The position numbers and the translations under genes are program-made. A stretch of DNA of 64,000 bases from Ornithodoros turicata (taxonomy: Eukaryota; Arthropoda; Arachnida; Ixodida; Argasidae): the NCBI RefSeq assembly GCF_037126465.1, contig NC_088204.1, positions 79,049,807-79,113,806 on the forward strand, in the 5' to 3' direction. Below the pieces are notes generated by a model that was not told where the DNA came from, ran no database searches, and was given only the letters and a program-made list of their open reading frames with translations. Position 1 is the stretch's first letter. Each line of letters opens with the position of its first letter. Of the stretch, positions 40,808-58,201 are shown one piece after another.

Positions 40808-41197
40808 CAGTCTAAAAACTGAACTTCACCGCACAGCACGCTCTGCGCCAACCATTGCAACGAATGATAGTGTTATCGCTTCTGATTGGAGAAGAGAGGG
40901 AGGCGTACGCCTTTTTGTGTCAGTTATCATATATCCAAATTGACACAAAAAAGCGTACACCTCCCTCTCTCCTCTAATCAGAAGCGATAACACTATCATT
41001 CGTGGCAATGGTTGGCGCAGAGCGTGCGTGAGGGAGGCGTACGCCTTTTTGTGTCAGTTATCATATATCCAAATTGACACAAAAAAGCATACACCTCTAC
41101 ACCTCCCTCTCTCCTCTAATCAGAAGCGATAACACTATCATTCGTGGCAATGGTTGGCGCAGAGCGTGCTATGCAGTGAAGTTCAGTTTTTAGAGTG
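40808..41197. mobile_element. MITE family A2 with internal duplication (390 bp)
   Basis: TA flanks both ends (40806-40807, 41198-41199). Instead of 250 bp it is 390 bp, because the right half (from GGGAGGCGTACGCCTTTTTG to TTGGCGCAGAGCGTGC) is repeated (40900-41027 and 41034-41165), so the element has two hairpin cores. Confidence 0.75.
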
Positions 41198-41199
41198 TA

Positions 41200-41319
41200 A
41201 AGGCGTACGCCCCTCCCCCCCCCCCCCCCGTTTTCCACAAATCAGGGCAGATAACGATATCATTCGAGATGATGGTTGGCTAGGAGCGTGCTATGCGGTG
41301 AAGTTCATTTTTAAGAGTG
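41200..41319. mobile_element. right half of a MITE family A
   Basis: From a C-rich tract (41217-41230) through TTTTCCACAAATCAGGGCAG to TTTTTAAGAGTG. The left arm is missing; the fragment abuts the A2 element. Confidence 0.7.
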
Positions 41320-42030
41320 TACCCCTAAAGGTTATTGAAGTTGCAGGCGTATTACTTTCGCTTGCCAATACTGCATGGGGAATCGTATGTTACGAACCGC
41401 GGTAGACGGAATTTTATTTTTCGTTTCAGGTTACGGTTTCGGGTAATGGGTGACCAGAATTTCCGGTTATTTATTTATTTATTTATTTATTAGTTTCACG
41501 TGCCCGCCAACAGCGTGAGCCTGAGGTGCACGGAAAGAAGGTTAACTTACAAAACGATAAAATGTTACAAAGAGGATAAAAATGAAATGATATCAGCAAA
41601 AATGTCCACACTAGTATTTTCAATGTCATTAAAGCAACACTGCATGCGCGCCAAAGGAGAAGACGGGTGACAAAAACGTGGATAAAAAGTACGATGAACT
41701 CTACAATGTCTAGATGGCGCATGAAAATCGACACTGGCTAACAATAAAGGAGCATCTATTTTACCATGCACGACATGGAACAAGAAAGTCATATCTCGAA
41801 TATAACGACGTTGTTTCAGTGATGTTCAGTTATGCATCGGTTACGGTTCGCGAAAAAACAAAAACAAGAAAAAAAGAAGAAGAAGAAGTAGTCGGTTCCA
41901 AGCGGTTATCGGTTCGGTTCCGGTTCCACCACTTTTCATAATATTAATATGGAAGACGTGGAACACAAAGAAAAAATGCGAGATAACAGCGAAGCAGAAC
42001 TTTTTCTTGTTACTGTGGTAAGTAAGCCTG
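41320..42030. other. no gene; ATTT microsatellite
   Basis: A (TTAT)n run at 41466-41492 is followed by GTGCCCGCCAACAGC, which looks like a LINE 3' tail. The rest is unassigned. Confidence 0.45.
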
Positions 42031-42033
42031 GGC

Positions 42034-42372
42034 ACTGCACTCTTAAAAATGAACTTCACCGCATAGCACGCTCCTAGCCAACCATTATCTCGAATGATAT
42101 CGTTATCTGCCCTGATTTGTTGAAAACAGGGGGCGTACGCCTTTTCTGTGACAATTATGAACAGCATAAGTGTCACAGAAATGGCGTACGCCCCCCGTTT
42201 TCAACAAATCAGGGCAGATAACGATATCATTCGAGATAATGGTTGGCTAGGAGCGTGCTATGCGGTGAAGTTCATTTTTAAGAGTGTGGGCGAACACCGA
42301 AAACGACACGACAAGACTGCGGGACAAGCGGTTTTAGCCGTCTTGTCGTGTCGTCTTCAGTGTTCGCCCAGT
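42034..42372. mobile_element. small inverted-repeat element with a MITE in its arm
   Basis: Arms of 33 nt (ACTGGGCGAACAC to GACACGACAAGAC; 31 of 33 pair) flank a 22-nt loop. The left arm is split after ACTG by a family A MITE (42038-42286), whose TG duplication is at 42036-42037 and 42287-42288. Removing the MITE and one TG restores the arm. Confidence 0.75.
42038..42286. mobile_element. MITE family A, TG target duplication
   Basis: A 249-bp copy differing by one base from 7001-7249. The TG duplication shows that the 2-bp target is not fixed as TA. Confidence 0.9.
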
Positions 42373-42377
42373 CCCAC

Positions 42378-45300
42378 CAGCTTATCTGCATACAGGGTGT
42401 TCCAGAAAACGTGTCATTGAATTATAATTAAAAAACTACACCACCTATAGAATCATGCGGCCAACTGCATTTATTCTCCCTATGTTTTTGCCACCTCCTG
42501 ATGTGAATGTCGTGTCACGTGAGTCTAATTATGTAAATTTTTGCGAACTGAAGTCGGAAATGTGCCAAGTAGAGGTCACTTTTTTAAACCCACCAATGCG
42601 AAGAGCGTGTCTAATTTTGATCGGCAAGCGACTTAGTTGACCACTGCACCTTGGACCAACGCTGGTATGATACCGCTCACAATGATAGTTGGCGAGCAAC
42701 GTTGGGCCGAGAACGTTCTACGACGTGTTGCCGGCGTACTATTGAGAGTTTGGCATAATAAAGGCGGGCCAATGTCGGCCCTGCACTGCAAACAAGATCG
42801 AAAACAACGCAGCTGCCTCGAAAAAAGAAAAAAAAACAACAAAGAAGGAAGGGAACGACGTGATGTCCTTGTAGTTCTCCGAATTCAACGTATCTGAGTC
42901 AATTTCTTATACTTGCAAAATTATTTCTAGACGAGATGCGGGTTACCTTCCGATCGTCCTCGGTAAAAATTAAAGTGAAAAAAAAAATCAGTTGGTAGTG
43001 TACTGGACTGCAGTTTTGTGACAGCCAAAGCGTTTATTATTATTATTATTATGATGATGATGATTATTATTATTATTCCTATTGTCGTGTAGCGATTGTA
43101 TGCCTCTATGATTGACACTGACGGAATGCAATAGCGTGATATCAGGCGCACAGCATGCTATTGCACAACCAGGATCAACTGAAACTCTATGTAACGATAG
43201 AAATTGAAGGGGTCAGGACATCCGGACCCCGGCCCCTCCCCCTAAATCCGCTCCTGCAAGTGGTCCATAGTTGGCCGCCATTAAGCCGACTAAGGGCCAG
43301 CTACTGCCTAGACTTGGTTCCACACTGGCCCTGTGTTGGCCCCATGTCTTATAGGTCGGTCTGCTGTATTGACCCAAGGTTGGCAGTATTAACCCGACTC
43401 GAGTAAGGCCAATGTCAATCCCCAAGCTTGGCCCAACCTTTTCTCTTTTTTTCTTCCTTTTTTTGCAAGCACGACCCAACGAGTTTTAGGTCGGAAGCAC
43501 ACGTCGGCCCGGCATTTTGCCGATGTTGTTTTTCTCCTTGGGTACCTACTTCACGCAGTCTTCCGCTACCTTAGAGTGAAGAATTCATGCCAGAGAAACG
43601 TACGAAAACAATCGTGGTTACCAAGCGCTGTGTAACAAAATAACTACAGCCTCGCAAAATTTCGTTTTCATGCATTTTCTATGCGCTATACGGGTGCAAA
43701 CACGGTGGTCTGCCGATGGTTATGCATATACACCTTTCCAGCGGGATCCTCGCGCACTCCTCAGCGCGTCTCACCAACGAGTTACCAGGGAGCGCTCTCC
43801 TCGAACTCCAGCAAAGCCACAAGTCAAGAGGAGCCGACTGCCAAGTCAAGTGGATCCCACCCCACAGCCAAGCAGCAGCCAAGCAGAGCCATTCAGCCAA
43901 GGGAACTCCAGTTCCACCTCGTGAACGGTTATGGACAATAGTCTCTTCTTTCCGCCCGAGCCGGTTTGTGCGGAACCTACCTTGTTTTATCTTACTCTAT
44001 TTTATTCGCTTGAGGCACCATTTGTCGAGCCCGCCCTGATGTGAAAGGGTCAAGGCGCACCTGAACCTGAACCAACCATTGCAGACCGGAATGTGTACAC
44101 GACGGTATGGGCACCGTGCGCTAGAGTTTTCTATCGACGGCAGCGGCCCCTCGCGGGGAAACGCGGCGTAATGCCCTGGTACCAGCCAGCAGCGTCTAGC
44201 AGTGCTGTGCTAGTTTCGCCGTTCGGAAAGAACGATTTGAAGCTGCCTGCATAGAAAGTCAAAGGAGAAGACAAAATGGAAACTAATTCTATGTGGCAAT
44301 CTGCCACGACAACCAAGTTACTGTGAAAGAGAGGCAACTTGCCGTAAAGTTTTCGTCCTTCTCGCTGTATCGTCCCGCCGATCACGTATTTGAGAGAGCG
44401 CTTTCACGGCAATCCACCCAACGTGCCGCTCAAATCCGTTGTTTCAAACAACTTATTCCTTGCATTTAGTATATTTGTCAATGACCAGTTGAGCATCACG
44501 ATGCGGACTTATAGCACAGTAACTGACGTGAAAAAGTTGCGAAATACACCAATGAATGACCAATGAACATCGTGGAGCTTGGCTAAAATTAGTGTCTGCC
44601 GTATGTCGTACAGTATTTATCTCTTTTACTCGGACCCTAATTTTGCGGCGTGTCGGCGAAGACTGGATTTGGACCTCGTCTTCCTTCAATATAAAGCTTG
44701 CATGCGAACACAGGGAGTTATTTGTCCTCCCCGAGCTGCGTTTCGCAAGCCGTCATCATTTTATGTAGGTGCATTCTGTCCCTATGATCTTATTATCGTT
44801 GCCAAATCTTGTGATCTCGGTTTACAAGTGGTTCTTTGCTCCTTCCTATTCGTCCGCGCACACACACGCAAACACACACAAAAGTAATCATGCGTTTGTC
44901 GAACAGCAACCTTTAGCAACAATAGTTTATGTTTTGTGTTTCTTTTGCGTGATATTTCTGGCTGCTTCTATGTTGCAATTTGCGACAATGTGTCTGATGC
45001 GCTATGTTCACCTATACTAAGGCCGCTGTGGTAGTTGTAGCACTAATAAAACATACACATCCAGTTTCAAACAAAAACACGCCTTATTTATATCCTGAAA
45101 CAATCTTGATTGACTGATTGATTTTTATTACTATGACTGTGCATCAAATGCAGGCACAAAGGGCTGAAAGGGAATCCCCCGACTTGAGCGATGCAAGATT
45201 GGAAATAATTTGACTAAGAAACTTATCCTCACAGTGCATCATCACGTTAACGGATTATGCATAAGAAAGAAACGAGAACGTTTTTTTTTTCGCTATCTTC

Positions 45301-46481
45301 GTAATGTATATTCCAATTTGTTGTTGATTGTATTATTGTGAATTCTTCAGTGCGAGATTTCCGTCCTCATAGCGCAGGTACTGGACGTAGCTAGTCTCTG
45401 ATGTGTAGTCTATAATTGGTAGTCCCTTGCGGATAAATGCACTTAACTTCACGTAAATACGGGCCACGAATACTACACGCGTGTCTGCGTTACACACTGT
45501 GTCACACATTGTGCATAGACACATAATGTTCCACGTGCAAAAGGCTTCCCCATCGCATACATTTTACTTGACAAACCACTTCCACACAAGTAGTCTCACG
45601 GGTTAATGAGTCGAAAGTCCCAAAGCCGATATATAAAATTCGGGAAAACACCCGTACGCACCAAAGCTACATACGCGAAGGCGCCGATACGGCGTCAGTA
45701 CCAGACCGTTACGCGCGAAATCGCCACGGGTGGCGCTGTCGATCAAGCGACCGCAGCGTCCTCTCGCTAGTGCACGGTGCCCATAGCGCATAGGAAATGC
45801 ATGAAGACGAAAGTTTGCGTGGTCGTATTTATTTTGTTGCTGGCATTAACTCCTTATTCAGTGCCGTGTATTAAAAGGGAGTCTGGCCATTAGGAGGAGC
45901 CTAAAAGATGCTACATAACAAATGTACTGACGTGAAATGTCGAATAAGGTTTTTGATTGACAAATTTTCACGTTCCGAAAGCGATCATAGTCCAGGGATT
46001 TTCCCAGCACCCCCCGCAACCAGAACACCTATCCATAAATCATGCAACACCCACAAAATACCGGCCAGAAAGGACAAAAAGCACAAAAACCGCCGATACG
46101 GGCGTCACCCCCCCCCCCCCCCCCCACACACACACACAACGAGATGAAAATCCTGGGAATATCCCTGGATCTCACCCAGTGATCTCACCACACAAGTGGC
46201 TATAGTAAGGTGTCGCCACAAACCGTCGTCCTCTATCAATGAACACCGTCGGAGCGACATCGCTATGAAGAAGCACGTGGGAATTTTCATCGCGGTGTGA
46301 AGTTGTGAGCAATGTTTACATGCGCATCGCGTTATGTCGCTGATGTTCAGTTTGTGGCATCTACACAGGTGTATATAATCAAAATTCAGTTTGAGCTAGG
46401 TCTTACGTTAATTATGGCCCGCAACAACGAAACTGCGATCGTAAGCGGCTGTACGTAAACAGTTCAAGATCGAAGGCCGAC
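42378..46481. other. no assigned gene; scattered simple repeats
   Basis: Nothing here is a supported gene. Seen: CAGGGTGTTCCAGAAAACG at 42394, a common repeat-end word; a TTA/ATG triplet microsatellite at 43028-43078; a Ser/Pro-rich 84-codon frame (43670-43924) without a family; a hAT left end (CAGTGCCGTGTATTAAAAGG, 45861); a C run with CA repeats at 46109-46138. A TATATAAT word lies at 46372-46379, upstream of NAF1. Confidence 0.45.
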
Positions 46482-48107
46482 ATGGCCACCATGGAGAGCG
46501 AAGAAAGCATGGACATAATATTAGTAGAACGTGAGCCTTGTCACGATGAAATCGTGCTGAAGAAAGGTTTTACTGCACCAGATGACGCAGTGACATCTTC
46601 TGTGGCCACTGTTTTGGAGGAAGACGACGTTGAAATCGTCCAAGATGTGACATCTTTTATCCTTAACCATGTGGCGGAAGTGGGAGATGACGAAGTTTCA
46701 ATTGTTCGAGATAAATCGGAAGAAATTGTGTGCATCGCGGACGAGACAAACGGAGTAAGCGGTGGAGAAGTGCAAGCGCGTCAGCAAACGAATGTAGTCG
46801 CGTCGTGTGACGTTGAAATCCTCACAACAGCCCGTCTGGTGCCCTACCGGGACGACGCGACCAGCGACTCCGATACCGAAAGCGACAGTGAGACGACGTC
46901 CAGCGATTCCGATAGCGACAGTGACACGACGTCCGACGAAAGCAGTAGTTCTAGCAGCGATGATGATGTGGTCGTGGTGAATGCAAAACCCGGAGAGAAA
47001 CGAAAGACTTCGTCAGCGATGCAACAACCTCAAAAATGTTTAGGTATAAAGACACCAGGTGAACTGGACATTACCGATTTGCCTCCGATAGAAGACTTGC
47101 GTATAACGGTTCCCAAAGAAGAGCTTCATCCGGTTGGAAGGGTTTACAACATGGTGGACCAGCTCCTGGTGATCGAGTCCATAGTTGGACAGCCTATACT
47201 GGATCTGGACTCTGTTCTCTTTCGAACCGGTGGCGAACCAATCGGACAAGTGTTCGATGTGTTTGGCCCAGTGAGCCAGCCCTATTACGTCATCAGGTTC
47301 AACAAGCCCGAAGACATTGCGGAAAAGAAGTACGAAAAAGGGGAACCCGTGTACTACGCGCCACTGCATGCAGACATGACACAGTACGTATTCGTGTCGG
47401 AACTAAGAAAGATTAAGGGGTCGGATGCTTCCTGGGAGCACAACAATGAGCCGCCACCGGAACACATCGATTACTCCGACGACGAGCAGGAGAGGGAGGC
47501 TCGGAGGAAACGTAAGGGAGCCCAGAAGGAAACGGGAAATGTCTGGAGGAAGACGGACAACTCCACCAAAAGCCGGAGCGAAACGAACCTCCTCGGTTCT
47601 CGGAAGCCAGGTTGCGCGGACGCAGCTCCGAAAAGGCAGTTTCCAGTTGGCCGAAGCCAGAACATGTCGGCAGGAAGCAGGCCGCACAGCCCCGACGTTC
47701 GAAACAGCGGGCCGACATTCAGGCCGGACGCTCCAAACGGACAGCAGAGCCCGCATTCGTGGCACCCTCCGAGGAACGTTCCACCGTTCCCTCCGCCACG
47801 GATTCCGCTTCCGCGGTGGATGTGTTCGCCGCCTCCCCAGTTTGGATCTCCTTGCCGGTGGCCCAACGGGCCATCGCCGGATGATCAACAGAGGATGAGG
47901 CAGCTGTGGAGCAGCCCTCCGCCTCCGATTGGTCCGCCCAGTAACGGCTACCCGGGCGGACTTTCGGGTTCACCCTGGAGCATGGGGCCGCCGCCTCTTC
48001 CGCCTCCGCCCATTTCTCATGGAGGTCCCCCAGTTTGGTCCCAGCTGTACGACCCGGTTCCGGACCTGCAGCGGATCTTAATGACGCCGCCACCCCCGCT
48101 TCCGTGA
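46482..48107 (+). CDS. NAF1: NAF1, H/ACA snoRNP assembly factor
   Basis: Intronless 541-residue frame, ATG at 46482 in a strong context (GACATGGCC). Residues 1-130 are acidic, 125-160 a Ser/Asp-rich acidic run, and about 200-305 the Gar1-like beta-barrel that binds the Cbf5/dyskerin-like enzyme: HPVGRVYNMVDQLLVIES, DLDSVLFRTGGEPIGQVFDV, FGPVSQPYYVIRF and GEPVYYAPLHADMTQYVF. A basic KRKG region follows, then a Pro-rich C-terminus (PPPLPPPPISHGG). NAF1 loads the core proteins onto nascent H/ACA RNAs in the nucleus and is later replaced by GAR1. Polyadenylation signal at 48415-48420. Vertebrate NAF1 genes have introns; none is seen here, and no poly-A tract marks a retrocopy. Confidence 0.9.
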   Translation: MATMESEESMDIILVEREPCHDEIVLKKGFTAPDDAVTSSVATVLEEDDVEIVQDVTSFILNHVAEVGDDEVSIVRDKSEEIVCIADETNGVSGGEVQARQQTNVVASCDVEILTTARLVPYRDDATSDSDTESDSETTSSDSDSDSDTTSDESSSSSSDDDVVVVNAKPGEKRKTSSAMQQPQKCLGIKTPGELDITDLPPIEDLRITVPKEELHPVGRVYNMVDQLLVIESIVGQPILDLDSVLFRTGGEPIGQVFDVFGPVSQPYYVIRFNKPEDIAEKKYEKGEPVYYAPLHADMTQYVFVSELRKIKGSDASWEHNNEPPPEHIDYSDDEQEREARRKRKGAQKETGNVWRKTDNSTKSRSETNLLGSRKPGCADAAPKRQFPVGRSQNMSAGSRPHSPDVRNSGPTFRPDAPNGQQSPHSWHPPRNVPPFPPPRIPLPRWMCSPPPQFGSPCRWPNGPSPDDQQRMRQLWSSPPPPIGPPSNGYPGGLSGSPWSMGPPPLPPPPISHGGPPVWSQLYDPVPDLQRILMTPPPPLP

Positions 48108-48439
48108 TTAATTTTGTCGTAATGTGGGCATGTTTTAACTATTTGCGCGGTTGTACAGTACAGTTCATCGTGGATTGTGCCGTCTTTTAATGTCACTGGT
48201 ACGGATTAAGCTGTTTTATCGCAGCGAAGTTGTGTGCTGTACCAAAAGTAATGTAAAAGGGCACGTTTTTGGTTGTAGTTTCTTTCCTTTAACCTTTATT
48301 CAGCGTTAACGTTTGGTCCCTGTGCACTCTGCCGTACAGGCTCCAGTCCACCCTGTAAAAATGTACTCCCGACAGACAAATCTCGATTGTTGTACATAGA
48401 TAGATCATAGCCAAAATAAATTTGTACATAGCACACTCT

Positions 48440-50689
48440 GCTTCATACCGGGATTTGGTTGCAGTTCACAGTGTTACTAATGGGTAGGGTCCTGAGTTTT
48501 CGGAGTTTTCAACTTTTCCGAAATTCTGAGTTTCTCGGAGGATTAAAAAGTCTGGATGCTGGAGTCTGGAAAAGTGGATGGTGGACATTAGCATGCAGAT
48601 ACGATAACCCTCTCAAGACACCGGATGCAGCACTTTTATTTTCCACATAGACACAACACTTACGACGAGAGGTCATGCCATGCTTACGAACTTGAACGAA
48701 GTTCTGCGCCTTAAAATAACCTAAACTGTACACGCTTTACAGCGGCGTCAATTTGTAGCTGCGCTAAAATCATTTCCTGCGGCAGTCGGCATTGTCGTTG
48801 GTCGACATCTTCGTGAGAGCTCGTAGCACCATTTAAAATTTCAAGTACGCTGTAAACTCAGGTGCGCCAAACTTGAAAGTAGGTCTTGAACGTCGTTGTC
48901 TACCTGCAGATGTAAGAAAAGTTAAGAGAATTTAAGTGCAGAGAATTAATACTGAACACAGAGCACTCTGCAGCATGATGTACGGCAAGTACTGCACAGT
49001 GAGGTGTACAGAGACCTCGAAACGGTGTTTCAGTGGTAACTGCACAATGCTGTTCTTGGTGGCGTAACGCTGCCACAAAAACGGCCGAGCTAGCGGTGTA
49101 TAGTGACTTTGCAACGATGATTCTCACGCTAGGACGTCAATATCGATCGTATTATTTGTTTCAGAGCAACACTGCTTGAGAAGTAAGTCCTGTTAGCAAA
49201 TATTGTACATGAATTCAGTTCGCAACTCCACCAATCGTTGCTTTTTGCAAAATTGTCCTACATATCTTTGGAGTGTGAAATAAATTCGCACGAGAAAAAA
49301 AAAAAAAAAAGTTGCGCAAAACGGGACATAAAAGGCAACGCTGAAACCGACGCGCTCAACTGGGTTTCATTTTAAGCTCGTAAACATCACTGTTATTGTT
49401 ATAAACGACTGTACTGTTTCCTGGTGCAATCTGTAGCATAGTCTAACAGATTATCTTGTGTTGACGGGATGCTTATGCAGCAGCGCCATCAATAACAGAG
49501 CGCCATCTTCTCGTGTTCTTCGCTGCACCAAAAACTAGACTCATTCCCAGTTTACCACAGCAAAAATTGCGCCCCGGTGCTCTGTCGCACAATAGGACAT
49601 GATAGGACAATAAAATAACACAAAGTTCATAAAGTTTGTTCAGACTAACGCAAGCCGAACATAGGTTGAGCTCCGAACAGTGGCGTTGCCAGAAAAATAT
49701 TTCAGGAAGGGGTTCAATGGGAACTTTACATGGAGCAGGATTTCACCCTCTATTTCACCCTCTCCCAAATGCACTCCAGAGGTACGGTTTCGGGAAAGGT
49801 TTGAGTATGCGCAAACCGCCCTCTGGCGCCGCCACTGGCTCAGAATGACTTGCGCGGGTACAAAGCTGAGCTTTTGGCCATCGGATTAGGTTGCCAGACC
49901 ATGCCGTTCGTTATTGTAAGGGGCTAAGAAATGTACGAGGTGCACGGGAACTCTTTGATACGAAGCTTCTGTTTTGCCACAAGCTCCCTCACAAAGGCCT
50001 ATCACGACCCCAGTCACAAATCGTTTTCACGTGACACTTGGAGTGCGCTGATTCGAAAAATATTCATAATGCTCTTGATGTGCGAGTGCAAAATTGGAGC
50101 ACACATCTGCTACAAGACTTCACGTTTTCAGTGTTTTTCACGTTTCAAACGATCTGCCTTCAATGTGCAATCAAGCGTTGGGATAGCTTGGCTAGAAGCA
50201 AATTTAGTGTGAGATGTATGTGTATACACGCGTAAGGACTGACACTTTTTCATGTCACACAGTTTGCAACTTCAGTTTTGCTGAGAGGGCCAGCCATGTC
50301 TCAACAGCTCGATCTCGAAACTACTATAGTGCAGTGTCACTCCTCGTTTATCTCCGATGTGATCACGACCTCCTGCAAATTGTACGGTAATGGGTAGAAC
50401 TACGGTGCCACCGCAGACGCACGTAATCGTAACAAAAAATTACGACTGCGCAAATTTCTCTCGGTGTTCATTTCCCTCGGGCGATTGAAATTGATATCTT
50501 AGGCTAGCATGCCGCATGATCAATTAGAACGTACGCACATTTCTTTTGCAAATAATAGTAATGCTGCTAGCTGCTGCCGCCTCTCAAATGGGTCCGGTAG
50601 CTGCTCCCGCTACGGTGGCTACAGCGACAGAACCTGCAGCATGTTGTGGGATCCCGCCTTTATCGAGGGGAGGATGATCTAGCTATCCC
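48440..50689. other. intergenic, no gene recognised
   Basis: No supported gene. A poly-A run lies at 49295-49310, and the word CAGTGGCGTTGCCAGAA at 49678 is a degenerate repeat end also seen inverted at 57186-57205. Confidence 0.4.
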
Positions 50690-51220
50690 GAGGCAGCGTT
50701 CACATGAGGCAATTTTTTTCAGCAACTTGTAGCAACCTGAACCAATGTCTTATGAGCAATTTTGACACAGCATCCACATGTAGTGACTTGCTAGCTCCAC
50801 CCACAAGCAACCTTACGGTGGCCAGAGAATATGGGTTCGAATCGAACTGGTGGTGTCTTTTTTTTAAGCTGCTGTTTAATAAATTTGTCAGTTTATTATG
50901 CCAAAAGATCATCATGATGTTCAAAACATGACTATTGGCATGTTTGCGTGACATTAGTGAAAAAAAAGCTATTTCTCAACTGTACCTGCAGGATTTGAAC
51001 CCATGAACCCACTAACGAAATCTGATCATGCCATCGGGAGTCACGTGGCAATGCTCCCTTCGCTAATTGGCCAGTGCACGAGAAACTTCTCAAGTTTTCG
51101 GTCGGGGAGCGATTCCGAGCAAATTCGAGTTGCTGGAGGTTGCCGGTGTCGGTTGAGAGCCAGCAACTCAAAAATTGCGCATAGTTGCTGGGAAAAATTG
51201 CCCCGTATAAACGCTGCCTC
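50690..51220. mobile_element. inverted-repeat element with GAGGCAGCGTT ends (531 bp)
   Basis: Left GAGGCAGCGTTCACATGAGG and right complement of GAGGCAGCGTTTATACGGGG, followed on both sides by CAATTTTT and CAGCAACT. Short direct words like TGGGTTCGAA in the interior do not form a tRNA. It ends 18 bp from the last ANKRD54 codon. Confidence 0.65.
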
Positions 51221-51237
51221 ATGAAGATTCCCAGTTT

Positions 51238-56525
<5,288 letters not shown>

Positions 56526-56558
56526 CTCGACCAATGGAGCTTTCCAAAACAAACACAC

Positions 56559-57604
56559 ATGTAAACTGTAAACCTGCAAAACTAAACAAAAACAAAGCAC
56601 TGCATCGCCACCTGGGGAGCGAATGTTTGCAATGGTTTGAAGTATCAATACTTGTATATTCACCTATACTATTGTATTTCGTCTGTCAGATAAATGTCCA
56701 ATTATTCGACAACACTTCTTTTTGTAAGAATTTCTAAGCTAGCCGGATAGATGTACGGATAGCGATAGCTTTCTGATCAGCGCCGTCTCTTGGAGATCCA
56801 CTGAACTACTACCGCATGAATCTGTGCCCTCACCCCGAGTCGTGGCGCGCGGAATATTATTCACGTCTACAGACGGCATTGATCAGCTCGTGTAGTTCGT
56901 ACCCGTAAGCGAAAAGGAAAATGACGCCAACATCGATGACTTCCCGGCAAAATGACATGCATCAAACGAAACGGAAAAAAAAAAAAAAGAAAACGGGTTG
57001 GGTGCGCGGGAGGGGGACGTTCAGGGATTTTTTGAGCGCACATCGATGGCGTAGCCCCGAAAGGGGTAATCGGACTTTTGCTTGTGCATTCGGAAGACGG
57101 AAGCGAGGGTAAAATCCTCCTCTCCTGTTTCCTCCTCTCTTTCTCGGGTGCACTTTCGGTTTCCGTAGAACTCCCGCCGAAACATTTTTCTGGCTACGCG
57201 CCACTGCCGTTATTTGTTTAAACAACAATATATTTCGACCTCCATTATATGGGAAGACCCAGCCTCATGTTGCAGCGACTCCAGCAAGCTTCGCTTTCCG
57301 CACAACCAAACAAACCCACATTTGCGGCCCAGAAACGGCTGTGCGCAAGCGGCACGCACCTGCGCCTAGGCAACGCATATAAGATGCGGGTAGCAAGCAG
57401 CTTATCACCGCCGCTGTGGCCTTGTGGTACAGAGCGTCCGCTCAGCGCGCGGGAGGTGGCAAGTTCGAAACCTCGTTCGAAATCCACCGCTGGGTACCCA
57501 CCGGTAAAATGGGTACAGATACCCACCCTATCTGGCGCTCGGTTCCCAGGGAACGGTATCTGGAGGAAGCCTCGTACATATCGGGCCCCCGCCCGACGGA
57601 TAAC
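56559..57604. repeat. 1-kb repeat, copy 1, over the ANKRD54 promoter
   Basis: Colinear with 62859-63915. It starts 34 bp upstream of the ANKRD54 start codon and so covers that gene's promoter. It includes GAGCGCACATCGATGGCGTA, a complement of the CAGTGGCG repeat-end word, and a tRNA-like SINE region near its end. Confidence 0.8.
57413..57475 (+). mobile_element. tRNA-like SINE head, copy 1
   Basis: A-box-like TGGCCTTGTGG and B-box-like AGTTCGAAACC are spaced about 35 nt apart, as in tRNA genes. The cloverleaf is incomplete and a longer tail (GGGTACCCACCGGTAAAATG) follows, so this is a tRNA-derived SINE and not a tRNA gene. A comparable tRNA-related SINE is known from ixodid ticks; identity with it was not testable. 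Confidence 0.6.
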
Positions 57605-58179
57605 GAACGGATAACGGTGAGCCAGCGAGTGGAGTTGCATGTATGTACTTGACCGTGGATCGCAAAGACCGCGGTCTGTAGCTCCCGGGGCTTCTTTTTC
57701 ACGAAAAAAATTTTTTTTTCATCATTGGTTTTTCTGGTGCGTGCAACTCCTCAAACAGTGCATGGTCTCAAACAGATTGAACGAACTAGGGAGCCATAGA
57801 GGGTCATCACTCCGGGCGATTTTTCGAGGCGCAAATTATCGACAGAGAGAGAGAAAAAAAAGTTCGGAATAAAAACAGTATAATTCTGTTTATCACTTGA
57901 AAAAAATCTCAACTTTTCTTTTTTTTACGTTGGGCGCTCTTGGAACAGTCTTCTGGGCGTCTCAAAGAGACTGAGGCGATTGAAGCAAGGTTCGATTTTG
58001 CACGCCTGTGTATAAGATTGTATCCTATGTGCTTCAGGCAATAGAATGCGTGCGTTGAAGCCACCGAAGCGCAGAGCGCGTTGAGCCGCTCGTATTAACG
58101 TACACTGTTCTGAAATCCTATTTAGCATCGTGATCTACAGCGATCCAGTATTGCCGTAATATTCGTTTATTAACGCATA
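57605..58179. other. no gene recognised
   Basis: A and T runs (57700-57720, 57850-57865), no supported feature. Confidence 0.4.
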
Positions 58180-58201
58180 TTTATTTGCGATTATATGCCA
58201 G

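Noticed and set aside
43670..44039. Ser/Pro-rich gene
   Set aside because: Three overlapping frames are equally open and none has a motif; too weak to annotate.
57413..57475. tRNA gene
   Set aside because: A- and B-box-like words are present, but the arms do not fold into a full cloverleaf and the sequence continues as a dispersed repeat.
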